NCBI GenBank assembly: GCA_023212725.1 | Contig: JALBYF010000076.1 | Coordinates: 16,947 to 80,946 of the forward strand | DNA: 64,000 nt | Direction: 5' to 3' | From: Tranzscheliella williamsii | Lineage: Eukaryota > Basidiomycota > Ustilaginomycetes > Ustilaginales > Ustilaginaceae | Shown here: positions 45,166 through 56,011 of the stretch, in pieces | Numbering within the stretch: position 1 is the first letter of the stretch | Layout: every line of letters begins with the position of its first letter | Program-made: the position numbers and the translations under genes | The notes under the pieces: generated by a model | Database searches by the model: none | The model's input: only the letters and a program-made list of their open reading frames with translations | Told to the model about the DNA's origin: nothing

Positions 45166-47445
45166 CTAGCGCTTTGTCAAGCCGAGCTGGCTGAACGATT
45201 CTCGAGAACGGCTGATCATCACGGCGGCCCGGACCGATTCGCGCCTTTGCTGGGCTGCTTGTGCCGCCGCGTACCTTTCTTGAGCAGATGCCACACAACG
45301 GCTCGCAGCCAACTTGCGGGCGTAAACCTGCTCGTCGTCATGGCCACCGTCCTCCTTTCCAGCTTGGTTTGGCCACATTCCCTCTGAAGCCTGGAGTTGT
45401 GCCGAGAGACGGGATTCGGTCTCTGCCGCTCGTCCCGCCGGCACGTCGAGGAAGAACGCATCGCCCTGGCTGCTCCCCCCGTCCGAGTCCGGCAGCAGGC
45501 AGCTGCTGCTCGCCGCCGACCCGGGCGACGAGACCACGCTCCACAGCCCCGATCGGTCCGACAGAGGCAGCTCGCGGTGGCCAACCATCGTCTCCAAGCC
45601 AGCTTGGCTCGATACCATTGCGCCACCCTGCCCCCGCCAAGCTACGGCCTTTTGACTCGTGATTACAGCGCTAGCCTCCCAGCCGGAAAGATATGCCAGG
45701 CCCAGCGGGTCGAGGTAAGCTCCGATTCGACGCAATTGCTCGGTCTGCTTGCTCTTCCGAACCGAGCAAGCCACCTCTTCAAGACAGAACAGATAGTCGA
45801 CCAGCTCGCCGCTGCTCCCTTTTGCGCTCAGTGCAACGTCAATGTCGACGGCAGACTGGCAATGCCGTGCCAGCCATCCGCGACCAAGCAACAAGGGTAG
45901 AGACACTTCGGTTAGTAGGGTCTGCAATGGAGGCGGCCCCAAACAAATTAAAGCCGTGGAGGAGCGATGGAAGCCAGCGTGGTAACCTACCCTGAGGCTC
46001 AGCAGCGCAAACGTCATGGCGCCGACGTGGTTGGGCCTGGGCTGCAACGGTGCGGGGCTGGCGGTTTTTTGCTCCGGCCGGGCGTCCATACCTTTCAGGT
46101 ACGCTGGCATGGCAGCATTGCTGGCCGTGTTTCTATCCGGCTGCCCATGGCAGTGCGCCGCGAGGATTGCAGCAACCGGCTCCCGCATCGGCATCCCGAC
46201 ACCGGCGAGGAAGGTCAGCCCGCCCGCACGCCAGCTGCCGCCAGATAAGACCGACAGCAAGGTGGGACGGAATACAACCGTCTTGTCAGTGCGTCCATCC
46301 CACAGGGCCAGCAGCTCGCACGGACCTTTTCAGGCTACTTACGCGGTAGCGGCGGCTTGGTCAAGATGGACAACGTTGCCGGGCTCGTGGAGCGAGAGAG
46401 ACGCCATCTCTGGCTGGTAGAACCTCGGATCGAAGAGACTGTAGCGCGCATCGACGAAGCGAGACGCATCCACAAGCGCTGCGCCGCTGCTGGCAAACGG
46501 CTCAAAGGAGGATTGCCAGTAGGGTCGAACCCAAAGACGGTCGAGCAGGATCTGAGCCGCCGAGTCCTCGAACTCGCTGGGCTCCAGGACGTAGCAGCTC
46601 TGCAAGGCGTCCTCCTCGGCAGAAAGCAGGCACTTGGCGGCCGCCAGACAGGCGCCTCTTTCTGCGGCCGGTGCAGCCGCGATGCTGCCAGGTAAGTGAG
46701 ACTCGAGGCCCCCGCCGAGAATCCAGGACAGCGACGGTTGAATGACAATGCTCCGGTACGGCATGGTCGCCAAGGAGTGCTCGATCACCGCGTGGAAGAA
46801 GCCGGGGTCGGCGTCGGCCCCGTCGACCTCGAAGCGGAAGTGGGGGTAGGAGCGGAAACATCGATGTCCAGCGTCCAGCTTGGACTTGCCCAGCGTGCAG
46901 ACGCACGAGGCGGTCGCCTGCCCCAAGAGCGCCAGTACGCCGTCGATGATCGTCGCCAAGCTGGTCTGCGCCGCTGTAAGGTAGGGCAACACCCGTGTCG
47001 TGCCATCCACCATTCTGTCGTCCGAGCCATCCATCTTTCCGTCGTCCGAGCCATCCGTGCTGGATCCGATGCAAAAGTCGAGCCGCGGCAAGAGCTCGTA
47101 TTCCAGCTCCATGTCGGCGCCGTGCGCAGCGGGGTCCGCGTAGCTCCTATTCACCTGCTCATGGGCGAGCTGGCGGAGCAGCAGAACGAACAGCTGGTCC
47201 GGCTTGGGCAGCTTCAGCCACAAGGTGACCCTCTGACCGCCTCCACCGCCTCTTTCTCCCTGTGTATCTACCGCCCCTCGCGTCCGCTGACGGGCTTCTG
47301 CTTGGCAAGCTGGACCCGTAGACGGGCGGATAGCGTTGGGGGCTTGGTCGCTGGCGCCTTTGTCCTTGCTGCGTCTCCACATCCTTGCGAAGCAGCGCTT
47401 GATCCGCGACCGCAACGGAGCCACATGTCTAGCGAAGGACGACAT
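45166..47445 (-). CDS. Unrecognised two- or three-exon protein, about 700-723 aa
   Basis: Exon 1 runs from ATG 47445 to 46343. A perfect donor (GTAAGT, complement of 46342-46337), a branch-like ACTGAC and an acceptor GGCAG give a 108-bp intron (46342-46235) that joins the next frame without change of phase. Exon 2 then continues to the stop at 45166. Within it a further GTAGGT...TTGCAG segment of 69 bp (45990-45922) is in frame and may be spliced or retained. The protein starts basic (SRIKRCFARMWRRSKDK), has a Gly/Ser/Asp-rich low-complexity part with a repeated DGSDD unit, and then alternating helical and strand-like regions. The C-terminal part is Ser/Ala/Gln-rich and helical. There is no membrane span, signal peptide or known motif. 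The family is unknown to me. Confidence 0.65.
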
Positions 47446-48870
47446 GAGAGTAAGCGGGCAAGGTCCCAGATTAAGCCTTACGGCCTTCGCTACGATAAGA
47501 GGGCTTGGGTCAGCCGTCCAGATCATACTCCGCTTCTAATCTCACGGAGCTGTGAGCGAAGCCGGCATGGGGCAAAGAGGAACGTTTCGGAAGCAAGTCC
47601 TGTCTGTTCCGTGCGCTTCTGCTGCGATACGCCTCCGCGGTTGTGCAAGCAGACAAAGGCAAAGACAAGAAAGGGTCGGATCCCCCCAGCACGCTGCTCA
47701 CTGATCAGAGGAACAACGTAGCCGCCTGCCGACGCTCCGTCGCTCTGCGCACAACGCCGCCCGTGGTCGGCCTCAATGTAAGGCGCGTTACAGACCCTTG
47801 GCCGCTGCCAAGCAGAGCGAACTGATCTGGGTGCCTAGCCTAGGACGTCAAAAGAAGCTCCTCACCAGTACGGAAAGGCCATGAGTAAGAGAAGGGGATC
47901 ATGATGCGAGCATGAGTCCAACCGTTGGCGGAGACGTTCATCATCCTACGACCAGCCCTAGTCCGCCCTAAGTACACATCACCATCATGCGCCTCTAGAA
48001 CGAGCTTTGTGCGGCTACTATGACACTCTCTACCAAGCAGAACCGAAGCTGGTACTGTAGGGGACGGCCTGCCTTGGTAAGCCACATGGAACGGCCATCC
48101 GTCCGGCAGCATGGAGCCGTTAGCACTGCCATCCAAAGACAAAGGCCTAAGGCGGACACCCCCGGTCTAGAGCGCAAGACATTGCCTTGTGGATGCGAAT
48201 GAAGGCTCTGGACCGTGGATGGTGGCAACCACAACGGCGGGCAAGCGTTGCCCCCATTCGTCCGCCGATTTGCTTGCGCCTTGCAACCTTATACTCGAGG
48301 GTAGGATCAAAGGGATGCACGGCTACAAGAAAGAAAGCGGTAGGCTGACGGCAGCTTGTTCTCTACTGACAGATCCAGTGCGCTTGTCGCCTTTTCGCAC
48401 AAGAAGCCTCTACGCGGACAACCGTGGAAGCGACCGGGAGCAGGGGCTAAGCCAAAGCCGATCGGTGCAGCGTCGGTATGGATCGACGAAAAGCGGAAGT
48501 GCTGGGGCAAATAGTGAACCCCCTGAGAGCGTCCGGCAGCAGGATGGTTGACAATGGCGGAAGGATCACGTTGTGAAGGAGGTGCCCCTTATGGATCGTA
48601 CCTTCATTATAGCCAATGTGAAGGCAGTGAGTGTTCCGTTCCGCGAGCGCATACAAACCCACCAACGCTTGTATATGAAGTCGATGCCTTTCTCCTTTCT
48701 TCTTTCTCTCCGTCTCTATCTCTTTGTTCCGCAGTCTCTGCACAGGGCGGATTGACATTGGCCCTTTTCTCGTCGTTGCGCAAGCCAGCACACATGCCCG
48801 GCCGTGCCTGCTGCCTCTGCATCCGTTTCAGCATCTGTAGGCTACCCCTCACGCCTTGCGATCCGACACG
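47446..48870. other. No supported gene
   Basis: Overlapping short frames on both strands with no protein-like segment. This is upstream of the 45.2-47.4 kb gene and may include its promoter. Confidence 0.45.
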
Positions 48871-49569
48871 ATGGCGTCAGCCCTTTCTCCGTTTCGTGCG
48901 TCTAACCGCCGACAGCCTGGCTCGCCGCTATATCCGTGGCTTGCATCTGTTCTGGTTACCTCACACCAGTGGAAAGGCCAAACAGTTGGGAGTCGTGCGC
49001 CTGAACGCTGCAGGATCTTGGTCTCGTCACTCCGCTAATGACCTCTTCTACACTAGCAACCGATCCAGGCTTGGTCGGTCCGCGTCCTTCGAACGCTTCT
49101 AACTCTTGCCAAGCTCTCAGCCATGGCCAAGAGTCTGTCTTGGCTTGGAACAGCATCACCGCCATCCCCTCGGGTCTTTTTGCGGCCCAGCAGCGTAAAG
49201 CATTGCAGCGGTGCAGGTGCCAGTTCCCACTCCCGGGCCCTGAAATGGCGCTGTCACCGCCCTTACCATTTGCCAGCAACAGTGCCAAGCCAGCAAGCGC
49301 AAGGCCGAGCTCCGAGCTCCACCAGCAAGACCTGTACACCCATCGACCCACCTCTGCCAGCATTAGGAGCGGCCTACGGCGCCAGCGCACTCGTCGCAGC
49401 CCAGCGAGGGCAGCGTCCGTGGCGCCAAAGGTGCATGGCGAAAGTGCCCTGCGGATGCGCTTCCAAGATGGTCGATCAGTCTAGTAGCCTAGGAACAAGC
49501 GCCGTTATGGGCCACGACGAGACACAGCGCTACAGCTCTGCAGCGGAGCACCCCTCTAAAAGCGACTGA
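48871..49569 (+). CDS. Possible multi-exon gene (uncertain)
   Basis: Three plus-strand segments look coding but lie in different frames. ATG 48871 begins MASALSPFRASNRRQPG. A segment at 49040-49340 contains GLVGPRPSNASNSCQALSHG and SVLAWNSITAIPSGLFAAQQ. A segment at about 49350-49569 ends YSSAAEHPSKSD before TGA. They could be exons joined by short introns, or a frameshifted relic. No splice pair is clear enough to fix, and minus-strand frames overlap. No family is recognised. Confidence 0.27.
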
Positions 49570-49958
49570 TGCAACAAGCCATAGTTCTTGTCGAGGATTG
49601 CACCAGCGAGACCTTTCACCTTGTCGCACGCTCGACACACGCTGGTCTCAAATACATGGCGATTACTTGCGAGAGAGATGGGTGGAATAGAGACACATCC
49701 AGTTTGTCAAAGACGACTCTGCTCCAGGTCTCGGCCTATATCACTTCAGAACGGCACAGGCATGGCACCGTTGTCGGTATAGGGGATCGCCTTGCCGTCG
49801 GGCAGGACGACGGTCTGCTGCCTTGCTTGCGGAAGTCTACAGGAAGGAAGCCCTAACGGCGAAACTCCAACGCTCAACACTTTAGAATCCCGGCGGCCCT
49901 GCCCTAACCTTGTCACTGTCGGTTCAATCGGATTGCCGTGCTAAAGGGGAGCGCAGTA

Positions 49959-50024
49959 GTGTACAAATCGTGTTGAGGTCGTGTACACATCGTGTTGAGG
50001 ACGTGTACAAGTCGTGTTGAGGCC
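49959..50024 (+). repeat. Three tandem copies of a 22-bp unit
   Basis: Units at 49959-49980, 49981-50002 and 50003-50024 have the form GTGTACAnATCGTGTTGAGGnC with two or three differences between them. They lie just beyond the 3' end of the F-box-like gene, in its probable 3' untranslated region. Confidence 0.9.
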
Positions 50025-50081
50025 TACTGTGCATGTGAGTTTCGAGGACCATGTCTTTCTACCTCCATGATCGATATCGCG

Positions 50082-53000
50082 TTAGCAGAAGTTGAAATCA
50101 AGAGCCGACTCTCCTCTGAAATAAGGCTCGGTCACAGATTCCAATCGAGCCCGTTCTGGAGCCAGACTGCGGGCCTTGATGATATGATCATTTATCGTCT
50201 TTACCAACGTAGTTGATGAGTAGCCCGTGACAAGGATGCCGATGGTGATGCTCAGCTCTGAAGCTGTGCAGAGGTACGAAAGTAAGCGACTGAGAATGTT
50301 TAGGAAGCTGTTTTCTTCCAAGGTTGAAGGAGTCGGAAGAGGCCCCTCCCATCGGAGTGTTAAGCGCAGCGTCTTCAGCAGAGGATGATGTTGACATAGT
50401 TTGATCATGGCGCTTCCAAACTCTCCATCAAGGTCGAGATATCGGGTACTCCAGAGGTACAGTGACAATTCTTCCAGGTTTGGACAAACGCTTCGACCCG
50501 TCGATGGGTTCAAGAACAGACTACCGTAATGCTTAGCTCTGATGTTCTTGTTTCCATCATTGAGAACAGCTCGTTTTAGGTGATTCAAGGTGATAGGGCT
50601 TCGAGGTGTTTCTACTTGTCGCCTTGTGGTTCGGCATTCGGGATCGAACTGCCATGGTAAGCTACCTTTGAAGGGTAGAGGAAGATCCTCTATTTCTTCC
50701 TCCTCCTCGTTACTATCGTCACTCTTTTCTTCTATATCCGGGTCGAATTGCAGCTTTGCGATTACCAAGGTCTGCAGATTCGTACACCTTGACAATATAG
50801 TCACAAAGAGACTGTAGCTATCGGCGAGGAGAAAGGCATAAAGGACTACCGTTAGATTTTTCACCATACTCAACCGCTCTCTGAAACCGTAGCACCCGAA
50901 TGCTCGTAACTTGTAGAGAAAAGGGCTATGATCACTGTTCCAGCCGCGGCGCCGTGGCGATTGAAGCAGCATAGTAGCCCACATTTCTGGCTGGAACCAC
51001 CGGTAAAAAGTTTTGTTGACAAGAGAACAAGAACCCGCCATGCGAACCGGTTGGTATTCGTCTGACAGGACATGCTTAACAATCAGTAAAGTGATCTCCG
51101 CCGGAAAATGCTCAACACTCCGTCTTTGGATTGAAGAGCTGGCTATTTGCTGTGTTATCGGCCGTGTCTTGCTGATTTGAGCTGGTCCGTGGAATAAAAG
51201 ATGTTGCAGGGCTTGAAATGCGGCAGTCGGTCTATGAGTATGACAATACTTGACCAACATAATGAGGAACTGCATGGCTTCGTTTGTCATGACGTCCTCA
51301 GGACTGGTAAGAGAGCCATCTCTGCCGACAAAAACTTTGCGTAGCCACGCAGGAAACTCAGGGTGATTCGCACAAGTATGCAGCTGGATGAGAATCTCTT
51401 CGAAGAAGCATTCAAAAGCAGGTTCCGGCGATGGATGTTGGTTCTCTGAACGATCATTTGAAACAGCATTTCGAAGTAGCTCGTCAAAACGGAGCACCCT
51501 GTCATCTGCTGCTTGCAATTTGAACTTGTCATCAGGGACCGAAGCATGGATCCACCAGCGTAAGATTTCTTGAGCACGCTCTTCGCTCTGTGAACAAGGT
51601 CCAGGAAGGGCTAGTTGGTCCAGCTGTCCGCCGGAGAGTTCGAAAAGCAGGTGCTCGAATACAAGGACCGAAGAGTATGGGTGCTTGGACAAAGTGTTGG
51701 AGTATCTGCGAAACGATTGCTGGATGGCATGCCCATAATCGATTAGGCCGGTTTGCTGCAAGAAACGATCCTGACCAACACAAAGAGATCGCAGCCAAGG
51801 CGGAAATCCAGGGTCGGCAGAGTGGGGCGCCATTTTGTGTAGGAATATGGAAAGAGATCGAATCAACAACGGGGTTATGGCCTCTTTGAAAGCTGAAGTG
51901 TGGGTCAAGACGTTCTTATACGCTTGTATCAAAGCAGTGTGTTTGTACTGAAAAATCCATAGTTGCAGCTGTTCGGCGCGGGAAAGCGCCGGCGACTTGG
52001 GGTCATCGTCACATGTGCAACCCAATCTCTTGGAAATCAAGACAAGGAGGCGCTGTAAGCGGAAAACAGCAGGAGCTCCTGGCTGTACACTTTCGTACAT
52101 GTCGTCTAGTGACTTGAAGAGCTGGAGAACGGAGGTGGTCTTGAGTTCTGCCTTGAGCTTCCGAGCATGGCCGTCTTCACCGCGAAGAAACAAAATTCGA
52201 AGCCAGTCGGGAAAGCCATCTAGCGAAGCGTAAGGTGCCAATTCGCCTTCAAGAGCCTCTAGAGACAGCTTCCATTTGCCTTTAGAAGCGAACGCTGTCG
52301 CTGAGCCATGAGTAACTCCATCAGAATATTGTTTTCGACCAAGCCAGAAAAAGAGTTCCTCAGTTCGGACCTGCGATGCCTTCACCGGGCCCGCTTTGAC
52401 CGAGTGCAATTGGAGCACATTACCTAGCCGTATCAAGACGTACTGCAAGCGCTCGACCCGGGAGGCTGCGGTATGGATGTACTTGTGAATACAGCTAAGA
52501 GCGCTGAGAGTTGCGGTTGCTGGTTGTGTATTCAATTCTGGCTTTATCTTCGAACAACTGTCTCCGCTGATCTGAACGAAAAGGCAACTGAGCCATTCTG
52601 GAAAGTCAGCCTTCTTGACGTGGACATGTAAGGCTATTCCAAGAAGGTGAAGTACCATTTCCCATTCGCATCTGGAGGCGTGGAACAGTATCCAGTATTG
52701 ATACTGTGACTTGTTGAGTGGTTCGTTCCCTGGGTTTAGCCAATAGGGGAGCTGTGAAGACGGTGCATTTAGGGGCCTGAATATGACGTCTTGACGCACG
52801 ACAGCCTGTTCAGAGGTACGAGCCGATTGGGAGACAGAAAGCATGTTCTCGATAATCTCTAGAATCGTGGCTTGAGGATGCAAGTGGTGGTACTGCTTTG
52901 CAACACCTAAGGCGAAGCTGACACCCATCTGATTCGATCCTTCCTCCAAGATTTGAGTGAGCCAGCCAGAGGCACGCTCGGGAGAAAGATGCCGCAGGTT

Positions 53001-54185
53001 AGGGTTGAGCTTTCGTAGGTAGAGTAGCAACACATGTTCTGTTTCGTGCAGAGTGTCCATGTCTTGTTCTTGGGATAAGAGCAGGGTTTCAAATTCACCG
53101 ACAAGATGCTCGTATTTGATCAGATCTTGAGCATGCTTGTTGCTTGTGATCCATGGTGTTGTCGAGATCTCGGCGAGATGCTGTTGTGTGGCCGTGATAG
53201 GAAGAGATTCGTGGCGATCGTGAAGAAGCAAGCTGGTCCAGAGAAGGTATTCGAGCAGCTGGACTGTCGATACGCGTGGCTCAACGGCAAGGTGCTGATC
53301 AAAGGTGTCGAGGAGGTGACGGGCATCTTGTCTGGGGCTATACTGTCTCACTAGATCGCAGTAGTGTGACGGCCCATACTCTTTGAAGAAGGGGTGTAAC
53401 CAAGGTGGCAGCTCTGAAAGTGACCGACCGTGGCCTAAGCCGATCATGAGAAATACAAGTGCTTGCTGGAGCATTGTCTGGCGAGTAGACCGAACCCTTG
53501 CGTCTGGGAGAAAGGTATCGCAGCGCAATTCGTCTAGCAACTCCCAGCCCATTTCGATGGCCTCGGTGATGGTAGCTGTTTCTGTCTTGGAGCTAGGAAT
53601 CGACAGCAATATAGGCAGCTGCTTGGCACGTTCGTGTGGGGTGGAAGAGAATGTGGTAGCGGCGACGTCGACCCACTTTCTCTTAGTGCGGTCATACTGT
53701 TGTAGGTCGCCGAGCGCTAAGTTGAGCAGCTCAAAGGTTGAGAAGTCACCATCTGCACTGCAATGCAGATCGATGAAATGGATAAAGCAGTGGAGTTCGT
53801 CTAGGTTTTCCCATGTCCTTCTGACTGTATAAGACCATAAATGCTTCCGACGGAGTAGCTCCTTTAGGCACTTTGGCGCTTTGGGCGACTGGTGGACAGA
53901 GTGGTAAAGCTCGTCAAGTAGTTCTTTCGAGACAAGAATCATGCTACTGCGAGGCACTTTGGCCTTTCTTCCGCTTGCATCCCTAAGGCAGCGATGCTCA
54001 AACGCCTGGACAATGGCGTCGATTGCGGTCCTCTGTAGCTCGCTTTTACCATGATACAGCCAATGAAGAATCAAGGCGCCAGAAGTGTAGGTCTGATCAA
54101 CTGAATCGGCACCAAGCAGGGAATCGGTCGACGAAGCGTGCACCGAGTCTTGTGCCATCGGCGAAACGTTTCGTGGTTCACTCAT
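50082..54185 (-). CDS. F-box-like protein with a long N-terminal helical repeat domain, 1367 aa
   Basis: An intact intronless frame runs from ATG 54185 to the stop at 50082. Residues 1024-1074 (FPAEITLLIVKHVL ... SLVNKTFYRWFQPEMW) match an F-box, the Skp1-binding part of SCF ubiquitin ligases. Residues 1090-1345 have alternating Leu-rich segments (NLQTLVIAKL, NLEELSLYLW, LLKTLRLTL) like the degenerate leucine-rich repeats that follow F-boxes in fungi, with an acidic insert (1151-1168). Residues 150-1000 consist of about seven units of 120-150 residues. Each has a helix of the type LEhLLhhL and a motif FP-WLR-LFVG-DG, seen at 259, 405 (degenerate), 528, 658, 794 and 944. I know no family with this repeat. 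It likely acts as a substrate-binding or scaffold part, which is inference. Confidence 0.8.
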   Translation of the reverse strand: MSEPRNVSPMAQDSVHASSTDSLLGADSVDQTYTSGALILHWLYHGKSELQRTAIDAIVQAFEHRCLRDASGRKAKVPRSSMILVSKELLDELYHSVHQSPKAPKCLKELLRRKHLWSYTVRRTWENLDELHCFIHFIDLHCSADGDFSTFELLNLALGDLQQYDRTKRKWVDVAATTFSSTPHERAKQLPILLSIPSSKTETATITEAIEMGWELLDELRCDTFLPDARVRSTRQTMLQQALVFLMIGLGHGRSLSELPPWLHPFFKEYGPSHYCDLVRQYSPRQDARHLLDTFDQHLAVEPRVSTVQLLEYLLWTSLLLHDRHESLPITATQQHLAEISTTPWITSNKHAQDLIKYEHLVGEFETLLLSQEQDMDTLHETEHVLLLYLRKLNPNLRHLSPERASGWLTQILEEGSNQMGVSFALGVAKQYHHLHPQATILEIIENMLSVSQSARTSEQAVVRQDVIFRPLNAPSSQLPYWLNPGNEPLNKSQYQYWILFHASRCEWEMVLHLLGIALHVHVKKADFPEWLSCLFVQISGDSCSKIKPELNTQPATATLSALSCIHKYIHTAASRVERLQYVLIRLGNVLQLHSVKAGPVKASQVRTEELFFWLGRKQYSDGVTHGSATAFASKGKWKLSLEALEGELAPYASLDGFPDWLRILFLRGEDGHARKLKAELKTTSVLQLFKSLDDMYESVQPGAPAVFRLQRLLVLISKRLGCTCDDDPKSPALSRAEQLQLWIFQYKHTALIQAYKNVLTHTSAFKEAITPLLIRSLSIFLHKMAPHSADPGFPPWLRSLCVGQDRFLQQTGLIDYGHAIQQSFRRYSNTLSKHPYSSVLVFEHLLFELSGGQLDQLALPGPCSQSEERAQEILRWWIHASVPDDKFKLQAADDRVLRFDELLRNAVSNDRSENQHPSPEPAFECFFEEILIQLHTCANHPEFPAWLRKVFVGRDGSLTSPEDVMTNEAMQFLIMLVKYCHTHRPTAAFQALQHLLFHGPAQISKTRPITQQIASSSIQRRSVEHFPAEITLLIVKHVLSDEYQPVRMAGSCSLVNKTFYRWFQPEMWATMLLQSPRRRGWNSDHSPFLYKLRAFGCYGFRERLSMVKNLTVVLYAFLLADSYSLFVTILSRCTNLQTLVIAKLQFDPDIEEKSDDSNEEEEEIEDLPLPFKGSLPWQFDPECRTTRRQVETPRSPITLNHLKRAVLNDGNKNIRAKHYGSLFLNPSTGRSVCPNLEELSLYLWSTRYLDLDGEFGSAMIKLCQHHPLLKTLRLTLRWEGPLPTPSTLEENSFLNILSRLLSYLCTASELSITIGILVTGYSSTTLVKTINDHIIKARSLAPERARLESVTEPYFRGESALDFNFC

Positions 54186-54910
54186 GGTTTACGAAAAGGG
54201 GAGACGCGCAACTGTTCTTACAACCAACGTTGAGGCGGGGTCTGGCAGTGTTCAGATGATGTTGTGGTTGCAAGTAAAAGGGAAGGTGCTGGTAAAATGT
54301 GACTATGTTGGGAATGCTGAGTTACGTTGCCAGTTCCCGCCTCGGCCTGACTAGGATGGCCACTTGCCATTGTATTTCGAGCAGCGTCGCCTTAGAGATC
54401 GATGGTTGTATGCGCCAACGTGCATTCCAATCTAGGCAATACCAATTCTTATCGATGCGCTGCATGCGTAGTGGTGTGCCTTATTCTCCCGATTACCGCT
54501 TCGATCTGCGTTTCAATAGATCTGCGGGTAGGTCGAAGCGCGCCGATCACTCAGCGCCGATATAGTACGAGCTACAGTTGTTGAGTAGTAGTCGTACTAG
54601 CGCTGCAGGCTCAGCTCGTCAGTTACAAAGTATTGTGTTTTTCCAACTGCGTCGTGCCGCGTCGCAAAGTACGTGAAACGTGCTGAGGCGGCGATCGGGG
54701 GATCTGCTGATGCGCCGGAAGTCGGACCTGCTGCTATAGTCGACGGGAGACAATCGTGAATCCACATTGGAGCTGATGCTGGTCACCTCGTTTTGCTTTT
54801 GACGTTGACACCGACTTACACTGGCCGGCAGCTGTATCAAGCTCTCTGTCTTTCTCTTCCCAAGCACCTCGAAGCGCTGGATTTCCTGCTCACCTCGCAA
54901 TCCCCTCATT
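54186..54910. other. Intergenic region between divergent genes
   Basis: About 725 bp with only short frames lie between the F-box-like gene (minus) and the 164-residue gene (plus). It probably holds both promoters; no specific site is recognised. Confidence 0.5.
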
Positions 54911-55405
54911 ATGTCGTCCTCCAGCCAGTGGTCTGCCGAGGCCAATAACCTGGGACACGTCCAGGCTCTACCTCCAATCGGGTCCAGCCAGACATCTGCT
55001 GGGCATGCGCAAGTCGGCATCAGCTCGGAAGATCCTGACACAACCCAAGGATATATCCTACTGGCCTGCCTGCAGGAGGCGCAGAGCCGTCAAGAAGTTG
55101 CACAGGGTCGCCATGCCGATCCCGATGAGAAGATACTTACTGGACTTCTCGATGAGGTTCACACTGCTCGCCAGTTTCATGAACGCATCCAGTCGTTTTG
55201 GGAGGATTTTGATGACTATGTTCAGAGCGAAGAACTCGCCGATGGCATGAGTATCAAGGATATCTGGGACGATGTGATCCCATATCACGAAAAGCTCAAG
55301 TCCATCATGAAAGCTTATGGTAAAGTGACCAAACCCAAAGTTGCAAAAGAAGACAACCGAGACCAAAAGGGCGGCGACGGCGATGAGGCGGACGAATTGG
55401 ACTGA
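54911..55405 (+). CDS. Hypothetical small acidic protein, 164 aa
   Basis: An intact intronless frame starts at ATG 54911, in a pyrimidine-rich leader, and ends at TGA 55403-55405. Residues 1-45 are Ser/Gln/Gly-rich and flexible. Residues 45-140 form a compact helical domain with many acidic and aromatic residues (FHERIQSFWEDFDDYVQSEE, then IKDIWDDVIPYHEKLKSIM). Residues 140-164 are charged and disordered, ending in an acidic tail. It has no signal peptide, membrane span or catalytic motif. The size and all-helical core suggest a small adaptor or regulator; the family is unknown to me. It is divergently arranged with the F-box-like gene. Confidence 0.65.
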   Translation: MSSSSQWSAEANNLGHVQALPPIGSSQTSAGHAQVGISSEDPDTTQGYILLACLQEAQSRQEVAQGRHADPDEKILTGLLDEVHTARQFHERIQSFWEDFDDYVQSEELADGMSIKDIWDDVIPYHEKLKSIMKAYGKVTKPKVAKEDNRDQKGGDGDEADELD

Positions 55406-56011
55406 AGCTGCTTTCTCAACCTTGCTCCCCGTCAGAACCATTCCTCCCAGCCAAAGTGTAGGACTAAATCAAAGGCTCTGACTTGGGCAGCTTAGCCAGT
55501 TGGCCACCTTTCGACATTTCATACTGTCCTTGTCTCTAGATCTCGTATCACAATCTCCGTGTACATCTACTTTTTAGCCAAGAGGCACCACTTGGCTGCT
55601 GAAATCTATGTAAGCGCAGGCAAAAATGTCTGGTAAAAAGCTGGCTCGCAGCTTAGTCCTTGCTCAAGCATTAGAAGTGTAAAGAGCAGCGATACGGCCC
55701 ATTTCTTTTGGTGCTATGGCGTGGAAGGCAAGGTTGTAGAAGGGGAAAAAACATCAATGGTATCGAGCCAAAGTTGTCTCTGTTCCCAACTAGACCGGCA
55801 TCGCTGCTTCGCTGTTTCGCGGAGCTGTGTACGCAGGGAACTGGGAATGGATAAGCGGGTCACTTTCTCCTTCAGACATGGAACAGTTCGGACCACGACG
55901 GTAGCCAATGGACACATTGACAAACCTTGCGCAGCCTAGCACAGGTGGATGGCCGCATCGGGAGATGAAGAGGCTAGGAGACCGATGCACTCGGCACTCG
56001 GCTATCTTGCT
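55406..56011. other. No supported gene
   Basis: 3' flank of the 164-residue gene. Short frames occur on both strands at 55714-55990 without motif. Confidence 0.45.

Noticed and set aside
46696..47721. 341-codon plus-strand frame
   Set aside because: Antisense shadow of the two-exon minus-strand gene, whose exon join at a GTAAGT donor is convincing; the plus frame has Arg/Gly/Gln-rich shadow composition.
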